A stretch of 64,000 bases of DNA. It comes from Turritopsis dohrnii. Its lineage: Eukaryota > Cnidaria > Hydrozoa > Anthoathecata > Oceaniidae. Both the position numbers and the translations under genes were made by a program. Under the pieces are notes generated by a model. That model had not been told where the DNA came from and ran no database searches. It saw only the letters and a list, made by a program, of their open reading frames with translations. This document shows, piece by piece, positions 49,300-60,969 of the stretch (the first letter of the stretch is position 1; every line of letters starts with the position of its first letter). The stretch covers positions 434,001 through 498,000 of the forward strand of contig BQMF02000068.1 of the NCBI GenBank assembly GCA_027922465.2. Reading direction: 5' to 3'.

Positions 49300-50600
49300 T
49301 AGAAAAAGATTGAGTAAATATATAGATTTCGGTATCTTCGCTGCAATATTTACATTTTTGTCATCCTTCAAGTGGACTGGGTCTGAGCGAATCCCATAAC
49401 AATAACATAACATTCGATTGCGCGAGTGGCCAGACTAGCGTTTTTTTCTTTTGACTATGTTCACACTTTGAGATTTGCAAAAGCTTTGAAACAGCAAAAT
49501 CCTTTAGATGGTTTTTATCATCAAATGTTCTTCCTTCATGAAAGTGATCAAAAAGAATTCCTATCTACAGAAACCAGGTATCCAATGAAAAGCGTGCAAA
49601 ATATAAATGACAATAGTGAAATTGACCGTGGACGCAACATTGGTATTGTGTTTTCAAATACAATAAATGAAACGTGAAGTAACTCTTTCCGGGGGTGATT
49701 ACATAAAAATTTTATGATTTCTTTCATGTTAACAACAAAAGATTGTGGAAGTCTACAATTATTCTATTTTTCAAAATAACCCAAAATTCTATTGATATCT
49801 GTTTCATAACTTTAATTATAAGTCTCCTGATGTATTTGAAATCTCTTGAACTGGCGCTCAAAGGAAAGGCTTTGGTGTTTTAGCTTGTGTTTGCAGGATT
49901 AAATTATGTCAAGTATAAGAACACTGCAAAATTGGATGTCAGGACATTCCCCCCTGGATACTTGTGCCCGGACGATTGCTAACCGTAAATTCCCCCCACA
50001 TAATTACCTACAAAGGGGGATTTTCCGGGGGGTAATTATCCGGAGACAATCGTTAGAAATGTTCAACCTCGAACCCTGTGTTGACATAGAATGAAAAATC
50101 TCTTAGTGGGGCTGTCTATTGAATGCATTTAGACTGATCTTTTGAGACTTCTTCGTCTCAAAATCAACTTCCCCTTTAGCATGTCATTTTATTTTCATTA
50201 TGAAGAAATATTTTTTTCGGTTTTTGTGTTGCTATTTAACGTAAATGACCGATTAAGCGCCCTGGGCGCTAATAATTTTTTTGAACTTTTACGGTGGGCG
50301 CTTATACAGACGGGGTGCTTGATTAAGTCCTGGGTAGTTAATAAGAAAATCACTAAAATCATCGTGTTCAAATTAAATGGAAAGCTCCAAAAATACCCTC
50401 ACTTTGAGATGAAAGTAATTCATTCCCGCGTTATTAAGGGTTTCGTATTTTTACCCTGGAGACAACACAACCAAACATCAAAACACTTAAAATCCCATAC
50501 TTTTAATGGAAATCGTGTTTTTGATATGCAGAAGATTTAACGTACAAACAAATAGCAATATAACACAGAGCTATACTGTAAACCATTGTCTTGTCAGATT
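49300..50600. other. Intervening sequence with repeat fragments
   Basis: 49945-50060 has CCCCCC/GGGGGG-bearing fragments resembling a MITE. 50237-50345 has GGGCGCTAATAATT and GGGCGCTTATACAG words related to the CCGTATTCTC elements. The ORFs at 49426 and 50142 were not recognised. Confidence 0.4.
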
Positions 50601-51023
50601 ATCGACACAGCCAAAAAACAACATTCCTATTTAAACAACCTGAAACTTGCCGACTCCAATCCTGACTGTAAGGAATTGGAAATTGATGTTTTGATAGGAA
50701 CAGATCATTACTGGGACCACCTCCAGGAACAGAAGGATCGGTAGCCATAGAATCGACATTGGGTTACATCTTGAGTGGTGAAGTTGCCGACCCTCATTCT
50801 CGAAACACAACAACAAGCTGTGTCAACACGTCAGTGCTTCTACAATTGTATTCTTCTGCAACACCACCAGTACATGAAACATTCAAGTTCATGTGGGACG
50901 ACGACAATATGCTGGATGATGATGAAGCTGAAGTTGATGTTCACAAACATTTCAAATAAACTGTCGAATTCAAGGACAACCGTTATGAAGTAAAATTACC
51001 CTTTAAAGAAAACTTTAAAAGTA

Positions 51024-51740
51024 TTGATGACAATTATGAAGTCAGCTGATGAGATTGTACCACTGTCGGGGAAATGTCATTACTTAGCTCGTAGATCAGT
51101 TGTCAAAGAAGACAGAACCACTACAAAGGTTCGTATTGTCTTTGATGCTTCGGCTCAAACTCCCACCTCAGGTCCATCATTGAATGATTGTTTGCATTCA
51201 GGTCCATCAATCACAAATTCATTGTTAGGTGTGTTGCTTCGTTTTCGTACCCACCCTGTTGCATTTGTTGCTGATCTGGAAAAGGCATTTCTACAGATAT
51301 CCATCCATTCAGAAGATAAGAATTTTGTAAGGTTTCTGTGGTTAAAAGATTTTGACCCTCATAAAGCATTCGATGGACAAGAATTGATTGAATTTAGGTT
51401 TGTCAAAGTGTTGTTTGGTTTGACATCATCGCTATTCATACTTGATGCCACATTATTAGAACACATTGAGAAATACCAATCATTTGATCCACAGTTTGTA
51501 CATGATTTTTTGTTGTTTCTCCATGTCGATGATTCGATAGGTGGTGATGAGAATGGTGAGAAGGCGAAGTCGTTCTTCCTGAAAGCCAAACAGAGACTTG
51601 CACTAGCTAGCTTAAACCTGAACAAATTCCAGTGCAATGATACAAAGATTGAAAAGGAGGTTTACAAAGCCACCGGAGATGACAAATCACTTATTGATAA
51701 CATTGATCCAACCAAGAACAAAGTTTTGGGTATCAACTAG
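51024..51740 (+). pseudogene. BEL/Pao reverse transcriptase ORF
   Basis: A 238-codon open segment carries HYLARRSVVKE, VRIVFDAS, the palm Asp in FVADLEKAFLQI, FGLTSSLF and the catalytic motif LFLHVDDSIGG. The YVDD tyrosine is His here. The frame ends at TAG where the family usually has Trp after VLGI, then reopens with A17-type sequence. Fragment of an inactive element. Confidence 0.85.
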
Positions 51741-52329
51741 AACAAGCATTTTGATGAGTTCTCATTCCACTTGGAGCCATTCTTCGAAACGTGCCAGTCT
51801 GTCAAAGCAAAACGACAAGCGCTACAATGTATTGCTTCTATGTATGACCCCATGGGATTGTTAAGCCCACTACTTGTGAAGTTCAAATGTTTTTTTTTCG
51901 AGAACTGTGTATACAGAAACTTAATTGGGACGTGGAACTACCTGACTGTAAATTCATTCAAGACCGAGTTGATAAAGTCCTGAAAGTTTTGCCTGCTGCA
52001 AGCTAAAACTTGTATCATCAGAGAACAATCCTGCTGATATCACTACAAAAGGATTATCATCGACTGATTTGGCATCGAGTAACCTATGTTGCCATGGTCC
52101 AGAGTTCTTCAAACTACCAAAGGAACATTGCGTACTGTTGAAGCAGAATTGACAAAGGAAGTTGAAGCTATAACAAAGAAGACCATAAACACTTTCCTTA
52201 ACAACACAAAAAGAATAAACAATTACAAAACATAATAAAAGTAGAAAAATTCAATTCCTTTGCTAAGTTAACAACGATAACTGCTTATGTCTTACTGTTT
52301 ATCAAAAAATTACTGATCTTAAAAATCCT

Positions 52330-52605
52330 GTCGCAGACTATACTGTAAGCCGACAATCTGACTTTAGTCAAAACCTTATCGCAGACTATATTGTAAGTCG
52401 AAAACCTGGGTTAGGTTCTCCTTCTGTCGCAGACTATAATGTAAGTTGACAGTTGAATCCACTCGCCAGACCGTACGTCGCAGACTATACTGTAAGTCGA
52501 CAATCTGATGTTAGTATGAACCCTGTTGCAGACTATACTGTAAGTCGACAGTTTAAACCACTCGCCGAACCGTACGTCGCAAACTATAAGTCCAAAAGTC
52601 GACAA
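52330..52605 (+). repeat. Six-unit, 49 bp coding-like repeat inside pol
   Basis: Units starting near 52330, 52379, 52428, 52477, 52525 and 52576 share GTCGCAGACTATACTGTAAG, which translates as VADYTVSRQ in one frame. The third unit has a stop and the last is diverged. It replaces part of the RNase H-to-integrase spacer. Confidence 0.75.
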
Positions 52606-52708
52606 TCAACAAGCTTAACAAGTACGATAAAGCCATGGAGGTAACAATAAACGAACAAGAAATAGAACTAACAAATAACAATGAAAAACATAACACAATT
52701 GATACTGT

Positions 52709-53518
52709 TTGGAAGATGTTGTCACTGAAGAAAAGAAGATAGATATTGATGGCAATTTGGATTCTCTTGATGATTTCCATTTATTGGTACACCGTGCAGA
52801 AACCCTATGGATCGAACTTCAATCGGACTTTGGAGAAGATGACAAGTATTACAACAAGGTTTTCAACCAATTGAACTGTTTCGTGGATGATGATGATGAT
52901 ATTGTTCGCTGCAAAGGTTATCTTGAGAACAGTCAGTTACCGTACACTCAGAAGTATCCTATACTACTTCCTCCGTCTCACAGCGTCACCAAGATGATCA
53001 TCAAGGATGTACATTCGAATTGCAAACACCAAGGTGTGAAAACCACATTAACTCTTCTACGTACAAAGTTTTGGATACCTCGCGGACGATCAATTGTTAA
53101 ATCGTTGTTACACCGTTGCTTCATCTGCAAATTCTTTGCAAGCAAACCGTTTTGTTATCCTAACCAGCCTGCCTTACCAAAGGAACGTGTTACGCTGACA
53201 CACCCTTATCACGATGCAGGAGTTGATTATCTTGGCCCTCTGTACTACCTAGGTGAAGGGACTATGAAAAAAGCCTGGGTGTGTTTATTCACTTGTTGCT
53301 CCACCAGAGGAATACATTTAGAACTCGTAACTGACAACACAAGTACTGCCTTCATTTGTACATATCGTCGATTCACAAGTCGCAGAGGCACCCCTTCAAA
53401 GATAATCTCTGATAACGGTAGCAACTTTTCCAGCGAAAAGACTCAAGACTTTATTAAGAAAATTCGTGATGCGACTTCAGGATCCGGTGTTATCTGGGAG
53501 GGTTCTATGAACGGTTAG
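52709..53518 (+). pseudogene. BEL/Pao integrase ORF
   Basis: A 269-codon frame contains an H2C2 zinc-binding segment (HSNCKHQGVKTTL, CFICKFF), then the catalytic core with Asp in DAGVDYLGPLYY and IISDNGSNF. The third acidic residue lies in the next frame (FYERLGQLVKR), because the ORF shifts and stops at 53517. Downstream frames continue with NERPLTYV and HLLYGRRL, typical of the post-integrase part. Inactive. Confidence 0.85.
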
Positions 53519-54050
53519 GTCAACTTGTTAAACGATGCATCCGCAAAGTCCTGTACAGAACCTGAACCTCACTTGACGAATTACACACTGTTATCACGGA
53601 GATCGAAAACATGTTAAACGAACGCCCATTAACATATGTTACAAATGAACTCGATGACGTATTAACACCCATTCACCTGTTGTATGGTCGTCGCTTGATT
53701 AAACAGGAACTTACTTACAGAAGTTAGTTTGGATAAACGTTACATGTACGTAGAACAGCTGGAACACTTTTGGAACCGTTGGAATTCTGAGTACCTTGTT
53801 GAGCTCCGAGAAATCGATACCTTAACTCTGTTTCTTTTACTCCAAAGTTACATTAAGCATCAATCATTAATGAATTGATGAAATGAATGCATAATCTGTT
53901 TTTCCCCAAACCACCAACATCGTGATTTAAAACCATGAGTTTTATTTCTTTAATGATTGATATCTTTTTTTATTACTTATCCTACCTAAAAGAAAAAAAT
54001 TTCAATTGTATAATGATGAGGAAATCCTGATTGTATTATGCAAATAAAGC

Positions 54051-54095
54051 AACAAAAAAACCCAGAGAATCGGCAATTAATATATAGATTAGATT
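54051..54095 (-). repeat. AGAATCGGCAATTAATATATAG motif
   Basis: Variant of the block at 432-455, here following CAAAAAAACCCAGAG and followed by ATTAG repeats. Sits at the edge of duplicon B. Confidence 0.5.
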
Positions 54096-54447
54096 AGATT
54101 ATTGCCGTTAATGGTGAACAAGGTAACAGCGTTCGGCAAATTAGTTATAAACTATGGCTAGTAATCCTTATTTAATTAATGGGAAAAAATTAAAAAATTT
54201 CGATATTACATTGCTGAGTTATTTGTTTGCACTGGAGGCTTTTATCTGTTGAAGATTTTAAGAAATTAATACCACAATCATACAAGTTTACTGAATGTTA
54301 ACGAAGCAATGAAAATGTGAAATGTGAAGTATAGGGTGTGTATTCATGAAATGAATGTTGTTTTTTCAAGTTTTTTTGTTGATGATTAGCACCACAAGCA
54401 GATAGGAGGTAACCAAAACAACAAACTAGAGCGATATGATAATTCTT

Positions 54448-54509
54448 TTAAATCATCTATATATTAATAGCCGATTCTCCTTCTGTTTGTTTGTTTACTT
54501 GCTTGTTTG

Positions 54510-54580
<71 letters not shown>

Positions 54581-54668
54581 GCCTGTCTGTCTGTCTGTCT
54601 GGGCTTATGGTTTCGTTGGGGACGTCATCAAAATCTTTAATCGACGATATCTCTGCAACGGTTGGTCG
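54448..54668. mobile_element. Insertion with (TCTG)n array, absent from copy A
   Basis: Copy A is continuous where copy B has this block (copy A near 5112), so it is an insertion. It begins ATCTATATATTAATAGCCGA, has TTTG then TCTG repeats (about 54512-54600) and ends ATCTCTGCAACGGTTGG. No obvious target duplication; a Helitron-type origin would fit but is unproven. Confidence 0.55.
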
Positions 54669-54916
54669 TAGTATGTATAATTTGTATACCTGTAAGCAAT
54701 TCTGTATTTTCATGTGTTGCATGACTGTTAGTTTAATTATTTCTGATAACTAGTTGATGTTTACTCTGTTCATAAAGTACAAATGAGAAATAATGATAAG
54801 GATTTATTCATATGACCAACTAGTTTCATTTTGATAATTGTTGGTTTTTCAGGTGATCCTACTGAAAGTCAATATATTTATGATATTTCTGCAAACACTG
54901 ACTAAAAATACAAAAA

Positions 54917-56453
54917 ATGAAACATCTACATACAGTAACGGTATCCCTAGCTGCTTTTTACGTTCTGATCTATCTGTGGTCGAATGGACTTCAGAAGGCA
55001 CAAGAAAAGCGTAACCCACCTATGAAAAAGGCAGACAGTGACTCCACTAAATTGAATGGACTTCAGAAGGTGCAAGAAAAGCGTAACCCACGTATCAGAA
55101 AGGTGGACAATGAGTCCACTGAAAAGCCTCATGAATTACGTGAAATTGTTTTCGCTGGCAGATGGATTCCGCGTAACGACATATCCTTAGAGCGAAAAAC
55201 CTACATTGAAAATGTCAACATGAAACGCAGAAAAGAAATGGGACTTTGGCGAGAATCATTGACCAGAAACGATGGCAAGTGCGGACTGAAATATCCCATA
55301 TCAGGGTATGAATGATTACAATGATCCTACAATACTTGAAAATATCATCTGAAAGTTACACTATAAAATCTGCTTTCAATATAGATAAAATAAGACTAAA
55401 ATAAACTAAAAGGCAGTAGAATTTCTCTGGTGATCAAACTCATGTAAGCCTAGCTTTCAAAGACCTATGATCAGATTTTTCAAGTTTAGAACTTGACGAT
55501 GTCAAGATGCTCATTAGTTTTCTTATAGGTTGCAGACTCAGTGTAACGGAAGTTCTGAATCACCTTGCTGCAACCTTCAATTTGGCCGATGTGGGAGTGG
55601 TGATACATTTTGTTCTTGCAAACCTCACTGCATCGATTACAGTAATATTGTTCAACCAGAATACGCACATTGGGTAGAAACGTATAATCTATTAACAAAT
55701 TATGACATGGTTTCAACGTGCTCATTTTTGCAGCAGCAATTTTCCTCAATCCATTTCTTTGGTGATTCGTTAGTGAGACATATTTTTGAAGGACTTCTCA
55801 TTCACTTAACCAACGATAACAAACGAGGAGCGTTGAAATACACATTATCAGAGAGTGAGAAGAAAAAGTGTGAATTTGAGGAGCAATTTTTAGAACGCGA
55901 ATGTCGGGGTGGGGTTGCTATGACTGAGAAGGATGTTCGATCTAATCCGTCATTTTGCAGCAATAAGAATTCCGATTTTTATATAGAATTTACAAGGTGC
56001 TACAAAGTTGATCAAGTGCAACGAGCTCTGACGAAAATCAAAACCCTAATGGAAAACAGAAAGTCGAACAAGTCGATTGTATTTTTTGTTGGGATAGGAG
56101 AACATAATAATTTTGTCGTTGAGAGTATATGGAAGGCTTTCATTCTTCCGATAGTAACCTTGATCAAGTCATATGATGGGAAACGCAATGTACACATGAT
56201 ATGGTCATCAGGTGATTCGAACGGTTCGCAAAAACCTATTGTTTACATTAAAAATCAAGGAAGTGAGCGAGCGCTCGCATTTAACCAAGCTATTGCAAAC
56301 TATCTGAAGCCGTACCAAATTCCTATATTTGAGAATTTCAATTTGACTTATGGAGTTTATTCATTCGACGGCACTCATTATGGAAGTGCTATGAACGCTG
56401 TGAAAGCAAGGCTGTTAGTAAAGTTACTGAGAGTACTTTCACGTACATGGTGA
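54917..56453 (+). CDS. PC-esterase/SGNH-like type II membrane protein, copy B (intact)
   Basis: Exon 1 (54917-55305) and exon 2 (55529-56453) join in phase across TCAGG|GTATG...TATAG|GTTGC, giving 1314 nt and 437 residues. A hydrophobic segment near residues 6-22 with few preceding residues suggests a Golgi or ER type II anchor. The linker holds two copies of a 24-residue basic unit (NGLQKAQEKRNP and NGLQKVQEKRNP), absent from copy A. The lumenal part has FAGRWIPRNDISLERK, a Cys-rich CCNLQFGRCGSGDTFCSC, the Ser block FFGDSLVRH, GIGEHNNF and SFDGTHYG with the Asp/His pair. These blocks fit the PC-esterase/SGNH fold, whose members add or remove acetyl groups on glycans. The substrate is unknown. 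An acceptor-like TTTTTCAG lies 65 nt upstream of the ATG. Confidence 0.78.
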
Positions 56454-57254
56454 ACTCGATTAGTTTATCAGGTCTTTGAAACGGACGGTTTAGCAAGTTC
56501 ACAGGGAACACAAGAGGAGCTTCACTAGGTTGATAGTTTGTTCAAATGGGTTGGTTCAGTGGAGATTTTTTAGCATTTTGATAAAAACGAGATAACGAAT
56601 AAGTCCGTTTTTAGCAAGATAAGGCTTTTCTATGTTCACGAGTTATTTATAGGAACTTTAGAGAAAATAGTTGTGGATGTTCTCATAACCTTTGTCAGAA
56701 ATATTTGTTATTCTTTCCAAAGCACCATCTAATTCATTGATCTTAACCAACCCTAATTTCTCCTTATACAGCATGCTTTCGCAAAGAATGAATTTAATTA
56801 ATTTTGTTATTTGAGCCCTAAATTTCAAAATTTAATCCACGTTAAAATGTGTTTAGAGAGATTGACTAAAAATCTTATTACAGGATAGATGCAAACTAAG
56901 GTACTTTTGAATTTGTAATTATCTAACATATTTTTTTCGACCTTCTTTGGCTGAGCATTTAACTGTGAAGCCCGCAAGAGGTGAACGGACAGACTATAAC
57001 ACACATGAAAGTTGAAACAGATGCCATCAGTTACATCAACATCAACACAGACTTATCAAAGATCATATCCTTTCAAACGTTATCTCTAAGCAGTAGAAGT
57101 ATTCTATTTATTTTGTATTTGATCTTTATTATTATTAAATTAAAACTTAATTCAATTACAACGAAAGGTGACATTACGCTGTCCTGTTTCTTTAAAAAAA
57201 ACTTCATACATGGTATTAATTAGCAATTTTTGAATATTATATCTCATAGGCTGT

Positions 57255-58705
57255 TCACGTCATGCCACTCGGAACCAGCAGACTAAACTCCCAAGCTATC
57301 CAATCATATGTCGGATGTTGCAGGAAAAGCACAGGCTCTTGATTGGGTTTCTGTGACTCATGTCTGTCAAGTACTTCGGTAATTGCTCTTGCTATTAAGA
57401 CTTTGTAATTTTCAAGAAGGGTTCTTTGGGTTTGAGGGCCAGGCAGGATATCCATGTGAGAGTAGTCATCATGTGATTTGTTATCTAGCAAACACGGCAA
57501 TTTCAAGTTAAACACAAAGGTATACGTATATGTCATTGCAATGCAAATACATTTATCTCCCCCGTTGTGACTTTTGATGCTGTTATTTACCTTGAAATGA
57601 CAATAATCTTTCGTTCACCCCCATCAAATGAAACCAGTGTAGACTCTGATTTGTCCTATCTTTTGATTGGTGTCTAGCAACAAGTTCAAAGTCTAAGTTA
57701 TCGCCAATAATCTAAATCAAAAATACGTAAATCTAAAATTATCGTGACTACAGGTTTTTCTAACTAAGTTTCAAAACGCACCTGATATTCGGGAAGCTTC
57801 TTTTCCCTCAACTTGCTTTGCAATTCTGATTTAGTCATTTCTGGATACTTATCCTTAATCTCACTCGCGGTTGTTTCGAAAAAAAGGTGCCATTCTTTAA
57901 CTTTCGCATCATGGTTGACGGCAAGAGCTCTGTGCTTGTTCAGTGCAGTAGTGTATGAATTTGTTATTCCAAATCGATTAAACCACTTAAATACTTTCTT
58001 TTTTGCCCCAGCAGCAATCAAAAGTTGGTCAAATCTATGTGTTAACACACATCCCCTGCTGCCAGAATAGCGGGATTTAAACAAAACGGCGTAAACTGCC
58101 AGACGAGGTCCAATAGACTGACTTCCTCCTATAGCCCCTTTTATCGCCGAAGATAGGTATGGACAGTCATCATGGGTCATCATGCTCCATACATAAGTCG
58201 TGGTCATTTAATGATGTTAGCGAATCAACATCTACACTAGTCATGCACGAACTTCTTTCGACATTTTCTATTTCTTTCCCACATGTCTCATAAATAACAT
58301 CACACGAACAGGCAAATTTTTATCAACCCTTTGCGACCAAATATAACTTAACAATTAGTGACTTACTTCTGTTTTTATTTGCCTGGAAGTGGGACCAGCA
58401 TTATTAAAGCCCTCTGTGGTGACACTTTCTTGAAATTTCATCCTTTTCCGCATGTATCTTCAACTAACTCCTCGTTACATCGTTTCCACCCAAATTTTAA
58501 ATGTTCTATTTCCTTCTTGTATCCATCCCAATGATCAAGCATAGAATTCACTTCTTTAATTTTAGGTATGGGCTTGAGGCAAGCACGACATATAGTCTCC
58601 GATAGTCTCTCGATCTTCGTAACCAATATTCCGATTTCTTCTAATAACTTGCTGGGAAGAACTGCATCATGAACTCTCTTAGATGTAAACAAATTACACC
58701 TATTA
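57255..58705 (-). pseudogene. Multi-exon transposon-type gene, possibly DUF6589-like
   Basis: Minus-strand pieces in order: 58440-58705 (FTSKRVHDAVLPSKLLEEIG, with CRACLKPIPK), a frameshifted continuation to a GTAAGT donor near 58370, 57764-58280 (SRGCVLTHRFDQLLIAAGAK, WFNRFGITNSYTTALNKH), 57591-57711 with clean splice sites (IIGDNLDFELVARHQSKD, SLHWFHLMGVNERLL), and 57255-57530 (LPGPQTQRTLLENYKVLIAR). The DN...HWF...NER pattern and the helical segment resemble a large uncharacterised family of mobile-element proteins in cnidarians. Frameshifts near 58430 and a stop near 58195 suggest decay, and the C-terminal exons expected further down are missing. The tail of the last exon is duplicated at 13125-13190. 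Confidence 0.45.
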
Positions 58706-58737
58706 TCTGTCTTTGATTTGTAAACATGGCCACACTA

Positions 58738-60964
58738 CGGAAGCCCATAACTCTCACACGATACAAACAAAAGAAACATACAGAAAAAAGAAAATAATAC
58801 AAACAAAAAGGAAATGTTCACAAATAAGAAAGAATAACATACAAATAAAATTGAAATGCATATAAAAGAAAAAGAACTACACAAATAAAAAACTCACGGC
58901 AAATTCTGGCGGCAAATTCTCACGGCAAATTCTCACGGCAAAAACTCACGGCAAAAGCTCACGGCAAAATGCAAAGACTCAAAAAGTTATGGTGTGTTTC
59001 GGGCCTTACAAGACGTTTTACCTACATGTTTTCAAGCAATGGAAAAGAAATGTATAAACAAGCGTATGTGCCGATCTGTCAAGGTTGGTGCATAAAATCA
59101 CCGGTTCGTCAGCCAAAATATGGAATGCATGAAAACCGGATTTTCGTACCACAAATTCGACGAGCGAATTGAATTCGTAACAGTGTGCGTGAACGCGCAT
59201 CCATATCAAAGGGGATGGAAAAGTTATTTTTGTTGGTTTTCTCAAAAAACTAATGCAACAGTTCCTATCAATACAATGTACTTTTTAATTATACCGCGAT
59301 TCAAGACCTTTCCCCGATTATTTCAAGTGTCAAAATTTTACTAGCCATATTCCCCAACTCAAGTAATCGGCATGTCACAATATAGAGAATCAAAACGAAG
59401 TTTGGTTTGATAGTCTGATGTATTCAAGGATTTGATTTTGTGAACATGAGACAGAGATGAAAAAGAGATAAAACAAAATGATAACAAGATAAAACAAAAG
59501 GATTTATGAATCAATAATTTTCAGTTCTTTTATACATAAGTACTGACTCAAAAATTTCTGACACCGACAATTGTATAAGTAGCCTGAATAAAATTATATA
59601 TCTAATAAAAAATAGGTTCTTTCAAAAGCATGAAGAAGTCGAACCAACAAGAAATACAGGTATCTTCCAAACTTTGCCAAAAACACTGAATGGGCCTTTC
59701 AAATGAATGATAACTGAAGATATCTTTGAATCAATGTTTCCTGATAGTATATATAAGTTTATAACCACAATGGCTGGAAATGTCTAGTTTCTCATTGACA
59801 TTATGTAAATATCACATGTATATAATTATATTTCTAGAAGGAATTCAAGTAGCATACGTAAAATTGTAGAAAATTAAGAATCTGCTCAATAAGTCAGTTT
59901 ATTTTCTGTTTTATGTAAAAACTGTTTACATATAAAAATTCTTCTGCTTATATACTCTTTTACAAAGCCAGTTCTAAACAAGTATAACCAGGTAAAAAAA
60001 CTAGCGAATACAACTGTGTGCAGTATGGTACCTGTCTAATCTACTAACATACAAAGAAAACATAAATGATTAAGTGATCTAGAGAAAAAAGTATATACGA
60101 AATTCTCCACAAAGTTATACAGTGTATTAGTTTCTGTTAAGGAAATACACGTTTTTTAAATAAGAAACTGCTTTATAAGAACCTAATAGTACCTTGAAAA
60201 TCAAGAACTAGTAGAAAACCTTCCATGATTTTGATTTAAGAAACCCTTTTGCCATTCATTAGGTTCTATGATTTGAGTGAAAAGGATTCGAATTTAGATT
60301 TGTCTCTAAGTAAAAGGACTATTTTGAAAGTCACAATTTTAAAAGCAAATAAATGGAAAAAAGTAGTTTTAAACCAACTGTGTCTAATTTTATTTTTTTA
60401 TTCTGTTTTTTATCCTGCTTTTGTTGAGAAACCTTTGAAACTAAAACATAGGTTTAAAATAAGAAACTAATAGAACTAGGCATTTCTTATATAAAAAAAC
60501 GTCTATTTGTTTTCTTTGACATTAAATCTAAAAACTCACTTACTTGAGTTGCAGTATCTGCATGTAGAAACACCTTACCATGGCACGAGGGACAAAGATG
60601 ATCTATGTTTTTTTTCTGGTAAAATGGCCACAAGGAATATAACTTATAGGTCATTGCCTCTAACCTCGGTTCATTAAAACCCTTCTTTCACGATAGGAAA
60701 GAGAATTTGCCGTGGGAATTTGCCGTGGGAATTTGCCGTGAGAATTTGCCGCAGGAATTTGCCGCAAGTTTTTTATCTGCGCAGTTTCTTTTTTTGTAAG
60801 CATTTCTATTTTATTTGTATGTTATACTTTCTTGTTTGTGAACGTTTCCTTTTTGTTTGAAAGCAATTCTTTTTTGTTTGAAAGCAATTCTTTTTTGTTT
60901 GTAAGCATTTCTTTTTTGTTTGTGTGTGTTTCTTTAATATGCAAGTGAGAGTTATGGGCTTCCG
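58738..60964. mobile_element. 2.2 kb inverted-repeat element, CGGAAGCCCATAACTCTCAC ends
   Basis: The left CGGAAGCCCATAACTCTCAC and right GTGAGAGTTATGGGCTTCCG ends are exact inverted repeats bounded by TA (58736-58737 and 60965-60966). Subterminal arrays follow on each side: CTCACGGCAAATT units at 58898-58968 mirrored by AATTTGCCGTGGG units at 60705-60770, and AAACAAAAAGGAAATG-type units mirrored by TTTTTTGTTTGTAAGC. The middle has no transposase ORF. Non-autonomous, Tc1/mariner-type target site. Confidence 0.85.
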
Positions 60965-60969
60965 TACCA

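Larger units (their letters stand above)
46640..49300 (-). mobile_element. P element/THAP9-type DNA transposon
   Basis: A THAP DNA-binding exon, a linker exon and a long catalytic ORF lie in order on the minus strand, as in P/THAP9 transposons. Terminal inverted repeats were not identified by eye, so the ends given are those of the coding part. Confidence 0.8.
50640..53870 (+). mobile_element. Decayed BEL/Pao LTR retrotransposon, pol region
   Basis: In order: a protease tail (EIDVLIGTDHYWD, then GYILSGEV after a shift), reverse transcriptase, an A17-type segment (IASMYDPMGLL), an RNase H remnant ending at SSENNPADITTKGL, a peptide repeat array, the zinc-binding and catalytic integrase, and the start of the post-integrase DUF5641-type region. 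Gag and clear LTRs were not found. In-frame stops (51738-51740, 53517) and several frameshifts show it is inactive. The RNase H core appears deleted near 51960. Confidence 0.9.
54155..57385 (+). repeat. Segmental duplication, copy B (compact)
   Basis: Homologous to 4580-13190 in the same order: the upstream block, the esterase gene, its 3' flank, the ACACATGAAAGTTGAAACAG block and a terminal piece (CTCTTGATTGGGTTT) that belongs to an exon of the minus-strand gene at 57255. Copy B lacks the large insertions of copy A but has one of its own at about 54448-54668. Confidence 0.75.

Noticed and set aside
54495..54753. Repetitive LSVCLSVC or DRQTDRQT proteins
   Set aside because: Translation of a (TCTG)n microsatellite.
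58969..59344. ORFs inside the 58738-60964 element as a transposase
   Set aside because: Too short and without DDE-type motifs.
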